Assembly: GCA_003518245.1 (NCBI GenBank)
Contig: DOZA01000017.1
Span: 1 to 8,826, forward strand
Source: Bacteroidales bacterium
GTDB taxonomy: Bacteria > Bacteroidota > Bacteroidia > Bacteroidales > VadinHA17
Reading direction: 5' to 3'
DNA length: 8,826 bases
Part shown: positions 1 to 7,113 of the stretch, piece after piece
Numbering within the stretch: the stretch's first letter is position 1
How the letters are laid out: every line of letters starts with the position of its first letter
Notes under the pieces: generated by a model
Seen by the model: only the letters and a program-made list of their open reading frames with translations
Database searches by the model: none
Told to the model about the DNA's origin: nothing
Program-made: the position numbers and the translations under genes

Positions 1-1453
1 TATACTCATGATTCTCAGGAATATAAGACACCGTACCATTTGCAGTCTTTTCCGAACCACCTATTCTGTGCTCTCTTCCCCTTGTTCCGGGTATGGCCCA
101 TTTCCTGTTCAGCTTTTCCGGATCACGTTCATAAGCAATAAATTCATCATCGCCTTCACCAATAATTGGTGGTTTTATTTCAGGCAGCGAATCCATCGAT
201 GGTATCTTCCATGGTTCAGAGCCATTAGCAAGAAAACCGTCGGATAACAGTATGACCGGCACCATATGCTCCAGTGCTATTCTGGCAGCTTCAAAAGCAT
301 ATTTAAAACAATTGGATGGTGTGCTCGTCGCAATAACCACCACAGGGCATTCACCGTTACGGCCGAACAATGCCTGCAGCAGGTCAGACTGTTCTGTTTT
401 TGTTGGTAAACCTGTTGATGGACCTCCACGTTGTACGTTAACTATAACCAGAGGTAGCTCAGTCATAACGGCCAGGCCCAGTGCTTCCGCTTTGAGAGCC
501 ATGCCTGGCCCAGAAGTAGATGTAATAGCCAGGTTCCCGGCAAAGCTTGCACCAATAGCGGTACAAATTCCTGCAATCTCATCTTCAGCCTGGAAACTTT
601 TTACACCAAGGTCTTTCCTTGCCGACAGAGCTTCAAGGATACCCGTTGCCGGAGTGATAGGGTATGATCCTATGAAAAGGCCCAGACCGGCTTTTTCAGC
701 AGCAGCAAGAAACCCCCATGATGCAGCAGTATTACCATCAATGGTACGATACAAACCCTTTTCAATACTTGCAGGACTTACCTTATAAACAGGGGTCATA
801 ACTTCAATGGTCTCAGCATAATTATATCCTGCCCTTAATACAGTGAAGTTAGCCTCAATAATCTTAGGTCGCTTACTGAACTTCTTTTTTATATATTCTT
901 CAGTATATTCAAGCTCATATCCGAATAACCAGTAAACCATGCCAAGGGCAAACATGTTCTTGGTACGTAAAACTGATTTGGGATCAAGCCCGTAATTCTT
1001 AAGTGCTCCCTTTACTATTGAAGTAATAGGTGCCGAGATAATATTATAGTTATCCAGCTTATCCTCTTTAACAGGATCGCTTTCGTATCCTGCTTTTTTA
1101 ATATTCTTCTCGGTAAAATTGTCCTCATCAATAATGACAATACCTCCTTCACTAATAAATCTGGCATTCGCTTTTACTGCTGCAGGATTCATAGCAACAA
1201 GCACATCTGCAAAATCACCAGGTGTATTAACCTCTGAATGCCCAACATGTACCTGAAATCCTGATACTCCCCCCACAGTACCCTGTGGGGCACGTATCTC
1301 GGCCGGGTAGTCCGGGAAAGTTGACAGATCGTTACCAAAAAGGGCTGAGGTATTGGAAAATAAAGTTCCGGTAAGCTGCATTCCGTCACCTGAATCACCT
1401 GAGAAACGTATAACTACCTCTTCTCTTTCGATGACACGCTCGCTCTTATTCAT
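1..1453 (-). CDS. korA: 2-oxoglutarate:ferredoxin oxidoreductase, fused gamma-alpha subunit (KorA), 3' end outside window
   Basis: Read by hand, this is one uninterrupted frame of 484 codons from the ATG at 1453, still open at base 1. It probably encodes the subunit that, with the TPP-binding KorB, converts 2-oxoglutarate and CoA to succinyl-CoA while reducing ferredoxin in the cytoplasm. Residues about 13-200 form the gamma domain, starting with FSGDSGDGMQ and containing PDYPAEIRAPQGTVGG. Residues about 245-480 are the start of the alpha (pyrimidine-binding) domain, with GSYPITPAT at 262-270, FQAEDEIAG at 287-295, and QRGGPSTGLPTKTEQSDL at 341-358. As I recall the family is about 610-620 residues, so roughly 130 are missing, and korB would be expected just beyond. 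The gamma-alpha fusion is normal for this branch. The exact 2-oxoacid (2-oxoglutarate or a related acid) is inferred from family resemblance. The start follows an AT-rich leader with no Shine-Dalgarno. Confidence 0.93.
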   Translation of the reverse strand, partial: MNKSERVIEREEVVIRFSGDSGDGMQLTGTLFSNTSALFGNDLSTFPDYPAEIRAPQGTVGGVSGFQVHVGHSEVNTPGDFADVLVAMNPAAVKANARFISEGGIVIIDEDNFTEKNIKKAGYESDPVKEDKLDNYNIISAPITSIVKGALKNYGLDPKSVLRTKNMFALGMVYWLFGYELEYTEEYIKKKFSKRPKIIEANFTVLRAGYNYAETIEVMTPVYKVSPASIEKGLYRTIDGNTAASWGFLAAAEKAGLGLFIGSYPITPATGILEALSARKDLGVKSFQAEDEIAGICTAIGASFAGNLAITSTSGPGMALKAEALGLAVMTELPLVIVNVQRGGPSTGLPTKTEQSDLLQALFGRNGECPVVVIATSTPSNCFKYAFEAARIALEHMVPVILLSDGFLANGSEPWKIPSMDSLPEIKPPIIGEGDDEFIAYERDPEKLNRKWAIPGTRGREHRIGGSEKTANGTVSYIPENHEY

Positions 1454-1610
1454 AATTTTTATTAATTAATTAGCCACAAAAATGAACTTTTTTATGAGGC
1501 CTAAAAATAAATGCATACGAAGACCTCTGATTTTCATATGCATCGAGAAAAATAAGTATGCTTTTCTTTCTAGTTTTGATATTTTAAAATGGTTGTAATT
1601 GCTACTTGTG

Positions 1611-1644
1611 CAAAATTAAGCAAATTCATTTGTGAAAATTCAAC
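1611..1644 (-). promoter_or_regulatory. Candidate Bacteroidota promoter for korA
   Basis: On the minus strand TAATTTTG (1618-1611) matches the -7 consensus TAnnTTTG and is followed by CAC. GTTG (1644-1641) stands 22 bp upstream, a near match to the -33 TTTG box at slightly long spacing. Transcription would start near 1604 and give a leader of about 150 nt before the korA ATG. korA needs its own promoter because it lies about 450 bp from murI. This rests on consensus matching in AT-rich DNA, where chance matches occur. Confidence 0.45.
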
Positions 1645-1744
1645 ATTTCACGATTTTTTTATACATGATTTTGGTCATGTTTTCCATTTATATGAAATTT
1701 ACTCATTAATTTAATACAAAAGGCTGGAAAAAAGGCTATGAGAG

Positions 1745-1850
1745 ATGTGTTACCCATTGCCCCGGTATTCGCTTTGCTCAGCCGGGGTTTCCGCTTCACT
1801 CCAACTCGTTGCTCGTTATGGCTTCCGACAGTGTTTGACAAGGCTCTAAT
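1745..1850. repeat. GC-rich patch with hairpin, possible dispersed intergenic repeat
   Basis: This patch is clearly richer in G and C than the sequence on either side. It contains an inverted repeat CCCCGG (1760-1765) / CCGGGG (1782-1787) with a 16-nt loop, and a short tandem ctcgttg-ctcgtta (1805-1818). Read on the minus strand it has spaced, similar units such as CGAGCAACGAG, GAGTGAAGCG and GAGCAAAGCG. Such abrupt, imperfectly repetitive patches between genes often prove to be multi-copy elements. Only one copy is visible here, so calling it a repeat family is inference. There is no T-run next to the hairpin on either strand, so it is not a standard terminator. Confidence 0.35.
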
Positions 1851-1889
1851 GAGAAGTTTAAAGTTTTAGCACAGGAGGTTTGCTTGTTT

Positions 1890-1914
1890 TATCTGGATAG
1901 TTCAGTTCCAGATA
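1890..1914 (-). other. Stem-loop overlapping the murI stop codon
   Basis: The eight bases 1890-1897 and 1907-1914 are perfectly complementary (TATCTGGA / TCCAGATA) around a 9-nt loop that contains the murI TGA (1904-1902). In the murI transcript the stem is followed by AAACAAGC rather than a U-run, so it is not a canonical intrinsic terminator. It could protect the transcript 3' end or assist termination. The stem is AT-rich and weak, so a role is uncertain. Confidence 0.3.
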
Positions 1915-2717
1915 TCAGCTACGGTAAGATTAATATTCCCGCCTTCAAAAAACATCCCTGCAATCTTTTCAAAATAATCAGTATAGTCAGATACAAAGAA
2001 TCTGTCTTCTGTTGGCTCTTCCCCTGTATTTATCAATTTATTTTTCTCAAGGATATGCCTCAGTTTAAGCGCAACAACCCTGGCAGAATCAACAACATCA
2101 ATATCAAAGTTATAGAATTTACTTATCTGGTTCCTTATCAGGGGGTAATGGGTACAGCCAAGAACAAGTGACTGTATCCCATCAAGTTTCTTGTCTGAAA
2201 GATAGCTTCGGATTATTGCATTTGATATATCATCAAAAATAAATCCCTCCTCTATCATAGGTACCAGCAGTGGTGTTGCAAGTGATACTACACCTGTTTC
2301 AGGAGCCTTCCTTTTGAAACCTGCTTCATAAGTTCCGCTGGTTATTGTCCTTTTAGTACCTATTACACCAACTCTGGAATATTTTTTTTCTACAATATAC
2401 TCTATAACAGGGCTTATCACATCAAGTAATATCACCCTGTTGCCATATTCTTTACGCAATATTGAGTATGCTGATGCTGAAGCCGAGTTACATGCTATAA
2501 GAATAAGTTTGGCATCATGCTCGAGGAGAAAATCAGTTATTCTCCGGCTATAATTAACGATAGCCCCTTCTGACTTATCGCCATAAGGCAGGTGTGCTGT
2601 ATCTCCAAAATAAACCAGTGCCTCATCCGGTAGTATCTGCTTAATGGCGTGAGCAACAGTAAGTCCCCCTACTCCTGAATCGAATACACCAAGCGGTCTA
2701 TTATTGATGCTGCTCAT
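1902..2717 (-). CDS. murI: Glutamate racemase
   Basis: Cytoplasmic, cofactor-independent racemase that converts L-glutamate to D-glutamate for the peptidoglycan stem peptide. The protein is 271 residues, normal for the family. Motifs from the chosen ATG: GVFDSGVGGLTV at 10-21 with the catalytic-site Asp13; YFGDTAHLPYG at 36-46; the first catalytic cysteine, Cys77, in LIACNSAS; and the second, Cys188, in LGCTHYPL. Ser79 stands where the family usually has Thr (CNTA), a conservative change. A GTG at 2735 in the same frame would add six residues but lies inside the terminator stem, so the ATG at 2717 giving MSSINNRPLG is preferred. The gene is downstream of the envelope cluster and separated from it by an intrinsic terminator. 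I see no TAnnTTTG promoter of its own in the 51-bp gap, so it may depend on read-through. Confidence 0.96.
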   Translation of the reverse strand: MSSINNRPLGVFDSGVGGLTVAHAIKQILPDEALVYFGDTAHLPYGDKSEGAIVNYSRRITDFLLEHDAKLILIACNSASASAYSILRKEYGNRVILLDVISPVIEYIVEKKYSRVGVIGTKRTITSGTYEAGFKRKAPETGVVSLATPLLVPMIEEGFIFDDISNAIIRSYLSDKKLDGIQSLVLGCTHYPLIRNQISKFYNFDIDVVDSARVVALKLRHILEKNKLINTGEEPTEDRFFVSDYTDYFEKIAGMFFEGGNINLTVADIWN

Positions 2718-2721
2718 AATG

Positions 2722-2751
2722 AAAAAAATGACCACCCGCCCCGGGTGGTCA
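2722..2751 (-). terminator. Rho-independent terminator after ompH, directly before murI
   Basis: On the minus strand a perfect nine-pair stem (TGACCACCC / GGGTGGTCA, 2751-2743 with 2737-2729) with a 5-nt loop is followed at once by seven T (2728-2722). This is a textbook intrinsic terminator for transcripts coming out of ompH, whose stop codon is about 17 bp upstream. The T-run ends four bases before the murI ATG. The stem therefore also lies within the expected ribosome footprint of murI. Confidence 0.9.
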
Positions 2752-2768
2752 CCTGTATTTAATAGTGT

Positions 2769-3287
2769 TTATTGTATCCCAAGTTTGGCTTTGACTTTAT
2801 CCAGAATATTTTCACTCTGTTCTTCATTAAAATAGATGATCGGCCCACGTGAAAGGTCGAAGATATAGGTAAAACCACCTTCCCGGGCAACATCCTTTAT
2901 CCCTTTTTCAGCTTTCTGAATAACAGGTTGCATAAGCTCATTTTGTTTATTGACAAGCTGCTGGTCGGCATTCTTGGAGAAATTTGCTATCCTCTGCTGC
3001 ATATCTACCAACTCTTCTTCTTTTGTCTTACGTACAAGCTCTGATAGTTTTTCAGCCTCATTGGAATAATCGTTAAATTTATTATTGTATTCAACCTGCA
3101 TTATCTCAAGAGCGTTTTGTAGTTCTGTCCGCAAATCCTCCATCTGTTTAAGGATAGTATCCTTCTCCGGCATTATAGAGAATAACTCATCAGAATTAAT
3201 ATGTCCGAATTTAAAATTCTGTGCTATTACATTCTGACTGAGTGAAACCATAGCCACTAATACCAGTAGTCCAATTAGTTTTTTCAT
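2769..3287 (-). CDS. ompH: Periplasmic chaperone, Skp/OmpH family (distal copy)
   Basis: A 172-residue Skp-like chaperone that would bind unfolded outer-membrane proteins in the periplasm and hand them to BamA. Residues 1-23 are a signal peptide: MKKL, a hydrophobic core, then a probable signal peptidase I cut after VIAQ or in that neighbourhood. The mature protein starts with a short beta segment (FKFGHINSDELFSIMP). It continues as a long charged heptad-rich coiled coil (about 40-125) and returns to a beta segment (FTYIFDLSRGPIIYF), the usual jellyfish arm layout. It is a paralogue of the next gene upstream: both share the LIQP/LMQP, AxEGxx(Y/T)xIFD and LxxKLG positions. It ends the cluster and is followed by a strong terminator. 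A promoter-like box precedes it, so it may also be expressed alone. Confidence 0.92.
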   Translation of the reverse strand: MKKLIGLLVLVAMVSLSQNVIAQNFKFGHINSDELFSIMPEKDTILKQMEDLRTELQNALEIMQVEYNNKFNDYSNEAEKLSELVRKTKEEELVDMQQRIANFSKNADQQLVNKQNELMQPVIQKAEKGIKDVAREGGFTYIFDLSRGPIIYFNEEQSENILDKVKAKLGIQ

Positions 3288-3312
3288 TTCTTTCGTTTTA
3301 ACATTTGATATT

Positions 3313-3350
3313 AACCCTGCAAAAGTAGTTATTTAATTCTTATAACCTAA
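3313..3350 (-). promoter_or_regulatory. Candidate internal promoter before the distal ompH
   Basis: TACTTTTG (3327-3320, minus strand) matches TAnnTTTG exactly and is followed by CAG, as in many Bacteroidota promoters. It lies in the 45-bp gap between the two ompH genes, which would put the transcription start near 3313 and leave a leader of about 25 nt. The -33 region is poor (TTAG at 3350-3347, 19 bp upstream), so the strength of the promoter is uncertain. Confidence 0.5.
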
Positions 3351-3848
3351 TTTTTCAAGTACTTCATCACTAAGATCATACCTTGGGTCAGTATACAGCA
3401 TATTCATTCCTGACGAGGTATCAAATATAACTGCATAATTACCTTCAGCAGCTATTTCTTTTACAGCATTATATATTTCATCCTGTATTGGCTGTATCAG
3501 TTCCTGTCGTTTAGTAAACAGTTCCCCTTCCACTCCGAAGTATTTTGTCTGTAAGTCCTTTGCTTCTTTCTCTTTATTAATTATTTCTTCTTCTCTTTTG
3601 ATCTTTGCCTCCCGAGATAGAAGCACCACTTCATTCTGGTAGTTTTTATACATTCCTTCAACCATATCATAAGCATCGGCTATTTCTTTTTCCCATGCTT
3701 TTGATATTTCGTCAAGTTTTTCCTGTGCTGCCGTATAAGATGGAATATTATTAAGTATGTATTCCGTATCGACAAATGCATATTTCTGTGCAAAGGTTGT
3801 ACCTGCCAGAAACATAATAGCTGTAAAGAGTAATGTTATTTTCTTCAT
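3333..3848 (-). CDS. ompH: Periplasmic chaperone, Skp/OmpH family (proximal copy)
   Basis: A 171-residue Skp/OmpH protein. Residues 1-20 form a signal peptide (MKKITLLFTAIMFLAGTTFA, cut before QKYAF). The mature protein opens with the family's beta segment KYAFVDTEYILNNIP. A helical coiled coil rich in Lys and Glu follows (about 38-115), then ELIQPIQDEIYNAVKEIA and the closing strand YAVIFDTSSGMNMLY. Here the VDTEYIL segment is closer to the standard Skp opening than in the distal copy. It begins 18 bp after the bamA stop, so chaperone and insertase are almost certainly on one transcript. Tandem ompH copies after bamA are common in Bacteroidota; whether the two proteins form mixed trimers cannot be read from sequence. 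Confidence 0.93.
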   Translation of the reverse strand: MKKITLLFTAIMFLAGTTFAQKYAFVDTEYILNNIPSYTAAQEKLDEISKAWEKEIADAYDMVEGMYKNYQNEVVLLSREAKIKREEEIINKEKEAKDLQTKYFGVEGELFTKRQELIQPIQDEIYNAVKEIAAEGNYAVIFDTSSGMNMLYTDPRYDLSDEVLEKLGYKN

Positions 3849-3866
3849 GACTAAAAGTTTTATTTT

Positions 3867-6359
3867 CTAAAATTGCTGTCCCATTACAAAATGGAACTGT
3901 GATCCTGCAACATCCATACCGGGGACAGGGTCAAAACCGTAAGCCCAGTCTATACCCAGGAGTCCGAACATAGGCAGGTTTGCACGCAAACCTACTCCTG
4001 CAGACCTGTGCATTTTGAAAGGGTTAAATTCTTTAAGTTCATACCAGGCATTACCTGCTTCAAGAAATGTCAGCAAATAAATTGTAGCCTGTGGGTTTAG
4101 TGTTAGCGGGTATCTCAGTTCAAAAGTAAGTTTAGAATAAACGTTACCCACATATACTGTTCTATTATCTCTTACCATTGTTGGTGTAAGGGTTCCATTT
4201 TCATATCCCCTTAATGCTATAACGTCACGTCCGTAAAAGCTGTAACCGGTCATACCATCACCGCCCAGGTAAAAATTTTCAAAAGGTGAAGGTCCTATGT
4301 CTTTATTATAAAAACCAAGGTATCCAAATGAGGTTCTCGTATTGAGCACAAATTTATCGAAGAGCTCATAATAATAATCTCCTTTAAACAACCATTTATG
4401 GAATTCTATCCACTTATATTTTTCCTGGTCAGTGACATTGGAATAGTCTTTCCCGCTAATAAGTGAATATGGGGGTGTCAGCTGTAATGACAGGCTGAAA
4501 GATGACCCTCTTCTCGGGTATATAAGGCTTGGTGCAGTAGAGAACCTGGTAATCCTGGTTGTCAGTGAGAGCATATTAGCCTCACCATTTCTGAATAAAA
4601 AATTATAATAGCTATAATTATAAAGGCTGTATCTCTGGTATCCCAGTTCAGCATAAAGGCTGAAAAAATCATCAGGCCACTGCAGCCGTTTACCCAGGCC
4701 TACTGTGAGACCATCGATGATCATTGACTGCCTGCTTTCATCACCCTTCTTTTCACCATTGGTCATAAGTGAGCGATAAGCTGAAACGGAAAATGTGTTT
4801 GGCTGTTTACCTCCCAGCCAGGGTTCGACAAATGATACATTATATGATTGGTATACACGTCCATTAGACTGCGCTCTAATACTTAGCGATTGACCATCGC
4901 CACTGGGGTAAGGTCTCCATTCCGAAGGTTTGAAGAAGTTCTTCATTGCAAAATTATTAAACCTCACTCCCACGGTTCCAACAAGCATACCTGCACCCCA
5001 TCCTCCTGAGATTTCAAACTGGTCATTTGCTCTTTCCTCAAGATCATATTCCAGGTCGACATTCCCTTCAGCAGGGTTCATCAGCGGTTGTGGATTTATT
5101 TTCTCAGGGTCGAAATGGCCAAGCACAGACACCTGCCGCGCGGAGCGCATAATAGCATCCTTACTGAAAAGATCTCCTGGCCGGGTAAAAAGCTCACGCC
5201 TGACAACATGTTCATTAGTGCGTGTATTGCCTTTTATTATCACTTTATTGAGGGTTGCCTGCTCACCTTCCTGTATCCTTATTTCCATATCAATAGTATC
5301 ATGCTCTATATCTGTCTCAACAGGTATCAGGCTGGAGAAAAGATAACCGGTATTCAGGTAGAGGGAAGATACAGCATCCTCGTCATAATTTAGTCGCTCG
5401 TTCAACAAGGTCTGGTTATATATATCCCCTTTATTAATATTGAGTACAGTGGAAAGAAACCCTTTGGGGTATATACTATTCCCCACCCAGTCTATGTGCC
5501 CAAAATAGTATTGTTTACCTTCATCTACCATAAGAGCCATTAAAATCCTGTCCTTAGTAGCATCAATAACAGTATCTCTTATTATCCTGAAATCACGATA
5601 TCCATTCTCATTATAGAAGGTAACAAGACTTTCCCTGTCTTCCTCATACAGATCTTTAACATATTTTGATGCTTTGAAAATATTGAGGTTTTTCTTCTTG
5701 GTGTTTTTCATTACTCTCCTTAACCTTTTGTCAGAGTATGCCTCATTACCTTCAAAAACTATATCTTTTATTTTAACCCTCTCATTTTTATCGATATGTA
5801 CATTAAGTTTTATCGCATTAGGATTTACAGGATCATCCTTCTGTATTATCCTTACCTCGGTATTCAGGAATCCTTTTTCTAAGAAATGTTCCTTTATTAT
5901 TGATTTCGTATTTGACAGGATATGGTCAGTGATCTGACTGCCGCTCATCAGGTTAACTTTATCAATGATGTCCTGTGTTTCATTCTCCCTGATACCAAAA
6001 TACTGGACAGAAGAAATACGTGCTCTTTCCCTAAGGTATATATCGATGAATATTGTATCAGATCTTATTCCCGTAGCACTTATTTTTACATCAGAGAACA
6101 GTCCCTGGTCCCATAGTTTTTGTACAGCCTGTGTAATCACCTCTCCCGGGACCAGTATCCTGGAATACTTCCTTATACCTGAAAGTCCCACTATAGCATT
6201 AATATCCAGGTATTTCACCCCTGACACGGTAATATCACCCACCACATACTCAACAGGATCCATATAATCCATAATTTTTGTTTCATCCTGTGCTATTACT
6301 TGTACCGGGCATATGTATGTAATGCTTACTGCCAGTAATATCAAAAATCTTTTAAACAT
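3867..6359 (-). CDS. bamA: Outer membrane protein assembly factor BamA (Omp85)
   Basis: Essential outer-membrane insertase that folds beta-barrel proteins into the membrane. The protein has 830 residues. A signal peptide spans 1-24 (MFKRFLILLAVSITYICPVQ, then VIAQ). Five POTRA-like repeats follow at roughly 40-112, 113-192, 193-281, 282-364 and 365-441, each opening with a strand of the type VGDITVSGVKYL, IKDIVFEGNEAY or LNKVIIKGNTRTNEHVVRR. The 16-strand barrel occupies about 448-830, with PRRGSSFSL at 615-623, GGDGMTGY at 699-706, the L6 signature LRGYENG at 716-722 (the VRGF position), and a terminal strand ending in Phe (FHFVMGQQF). The frame stays open to 6494 inside uppS, but the ATG at 6359 gives the signal peptide directly and lies 1 bp after the uppS stop, so it is preferred. 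An in-frame ATG at 6377 would only add six polar residues. Confidence 0.97.
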   Translation of the reverse strand: MFKRFLILLAVSITYICPVQVIAQDETKIMDYMDPVEYVVGDITVSGVKYLDINAIVGLSGIRKYSRILVPGEVITQAVQKLWDQGLFSDVKISATGIRSDTIFIDIYLRERARISSVQYFGIRENETQDIIDKVNLMSGSQITDHILSNTKSIIKEHFLEKGFLNTEVRIIQKDDPVNPNAIKLNVHIDKNERVKIKDIVFEGNEAYSDKRLRRVMKNTKKKNLNIFKASKYVKDLYEEDRESLVTFYNENGYRDFRIIRDTVIDATKDRILMALMVDEGKQYYFGHIDWVGNSIYPKGFLSTVLNINKGDIYNQTLLNERLNYDEDAVSSLYLNTGYLFSSLIPVETDIEHDTIDMEIRIQEGEQATLNKVIIKGNTRTNEHVVRRELFTRPGDLFSKDAIMRSARQVSVLGHFDPEKINPQPLMNPAEGNVDLEYDLEERANDQFEISGGWGAGMLVGTVGVRFNNFAMKNFFKPSEWRPYPSGDGQSLSIRAQSNGRVYQSYNVSFVEPWLGGKQPNTFSVSAYRSLMTNGEKKGDESRQSMIIDGLTVGLGKRLQWPDDFFSLYAELGYQRYSLYNYSYYNFLFRNGEANMLSLTTRITRFSTAPSLIYPRRGSSFSLSLQLTPPYSLISGKDYSNVTDQEKYKWIEFHKWLFKGDYYYELFDKFVLNTRTSFGYLGFYNKDIGPSPFENFYLGGDGMTGYSFYGRDVIALRGYENGTLTPTMVRDNRTVYVGNVYSKLTFELRYPLTLNPQATIYLLTFLEAGNAWYELKEFNPFKMHRSAGVGLRANLPMFGLLGIDWAYGFDPVPGMDVAGSQFHFVMGQQF

Positions 6360-6360
6360 A

Positions 6361-7113
6361 TCAGTTCCCCTTTTCATGCACCTGTTCACTGGTTTTTCCA
6401 AATCTTCTCTCTCTTTTCTGATATTCAACCAGGGCTTTATATAATTCTTCTTTACCAAAATCAGGCCAAAGTGTTTCTGTAAAGTATAATTCACTGTATG
6501 CTATCTGCCACAACAGGAAATTGCTTATGCGCAGTTCACCGCTGGTTCTGATAAGTAATTCAGGATCAGGTATGCCCTTTGTTGTTAGGTAATTCTCAAA
6601 TATTTTATCATCAATATTAGCCGGATCTATTCTTCCTTCCTTTATCTTATATGATATGTCCCTTACTGCTTTCATCATTTCCCAGCGTGAGCTATAGCTA
6701 AGAGCAACAACAAGAGTCATTCCATCACATTTTGAAGTTTGTTTAAGGGTATAATCCAGGCTTTTCCTCACTCCAACCGACAGGCGGTCAATATCTCCGA
6801 TAACTTTAAGAACTATATTATTATTGACCAGTTTTGTTGTTTCATTATTCAATGAATTGATCATCAGTTCCATCAGGGCCTCAACTTCTTCCCATGGCCT
6901 GTTCCAGTTCTCAGTTGAAAAAGCATACAGAGTAAGGTATTTTATCCCAAGTTCAGCAGATTTTTCAATAATCTCCTTTACTGCATCCACTCCTTTTTGA
7001 TGACCATAGTTACGGTCTTTACCTCTATGCACGGCCCATCTCCCATTACCATCCATTATGATGGCAACATGACTTGGTAACTTTTTTATATCTATTTTGT
7101 CTTTAAGAGACAT
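6361..7113 (-). CDS. uppS: Isoprenyl transferase (undecaprenyl diphosphate synthase)
   Basis: A cis-prenyltransferase that adds isopentenyl diphosphate units to farnesyl diphosphate to make the C55 carrier lipid for peptidoglycan, O-antigen and other surface glycans. It is cytoplasmic at the membrane face. The 250 residues show all the family signatures: HVAIIMDGNGRWA at 15-27 with catalytic Asp21; RNYGHQKG at 34-41; TLYAFSTENWNRP at 61-73; ALSYSSRWEM at 137-146; and PDPELLIRTSGELRISNFL at 182-200 with the diphosphate-binding Arg189 and Arg195. The end of the motif, WQIAYSELYFTETLWPDF, includes Glu208. The Ser in RTSGE and SYSS in place of the NYGG of E. coli-type enzymes are, as far as I recall, usual in Bacteroidota. 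Its ATG overlaps the preceding stop by one base (TAATG), and bamA starts 1 bp after its own stop, which implies translational coupling. Confidence 0.97.
   Translation of the reverse strand: MSLKDKIDIKKLPSHVAIIMDGNGRWAVHRGKDRNYGHQKGVDAVKEIIEKSAELGIKYLTLYAFSTENWNRPWEEVEALMELMINSLNNETTKLVNNNIVLKVIGDIDRLSVGVRKSLDYTLKQTSKCDGMTLVVALSYSSRWEMMKAVRDISYKIKEGRIDPANIDDKIFENYLTTKGIPDPELLIRTSGELRISNFLLWQIAYSELYFTETLWPDFGKEELYKALVEYQKRERRFGKTSEQVHEKGN

Larger units (their letters stand above)
1454..1901. other. 448-bp intergenic region between murI and korA
   Basis: I find no credible gene or structural RNA here. From korA outwards it holds the probable korA leader (1454-1604), which carries two ATGCAT palindromes (1511-1516 and 1538-1543) and a GCATAC/GTATGC inverted pair (1513-1518 and 1556-1561). 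Next come the candidate promoter (1611-1644), a very AT-rich stretch to about 1720, a GC-richer patch of about 100 bp (1745-1850) with a six-pair hairpin, and a stem-loop that overlaps the murI stop codon. A 60-codon minus-strand frame with a TTG start (1841-1659) lies here but looks fortuitous. Confidence 0.8.

Noticed and set aside
252..788. Long plus-strand open frame of 178 codons
   Set aside because: It lies wholly antisense to korA, whose minus-strand translation shows clear conserved motifs over the same bases. The plus-strand product has low-complexity, unrecognisable composition.
1760..1787. GC-rich hairpin as the murI terminator
   Set aside because: It is over 110 bp beyond the murI stop, the stem is only six pairs with a 16-nt loop, and no T-run follows it directly on either strand.
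1659..1841. Minus-strand 60-codon frame in the murI-korA gap
   Set aside because: It starts with TTG, spans a GC-rich structured patch and a poly-AT stretch, and has no recognisable domain or ribosome site. It is treated as a chance frame over a possible repeat.
1884..2171. Plus-strand frame preceded by AGGAGG (1873-1878)
   Set aside because: The apparent Shine-Dalgarno and TTG start are tempting, but the frame is antisense to the conserved C-terminal part of murI and Bacteroidota rarely rely on such sites.
2718..2735. Upstream GTG start for murI
   Set aside because: The added six residues lie inside the terminator stem and T-run and are not part of the conserved racemase N-terminus.
4930..6267. 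Several plus-strand frames across bamA
   Set aside because: All are antisense to the well-supported BamA POTRA and barrel coding sequence and show no domain of their own.
6360..6494. N-terminal extension of bamA into uppS
   Set aside because: The extra 45 residues come from the other frame of the conserved uppS 3' end, and the signal peptide begins exactly at the ATG at 6359.
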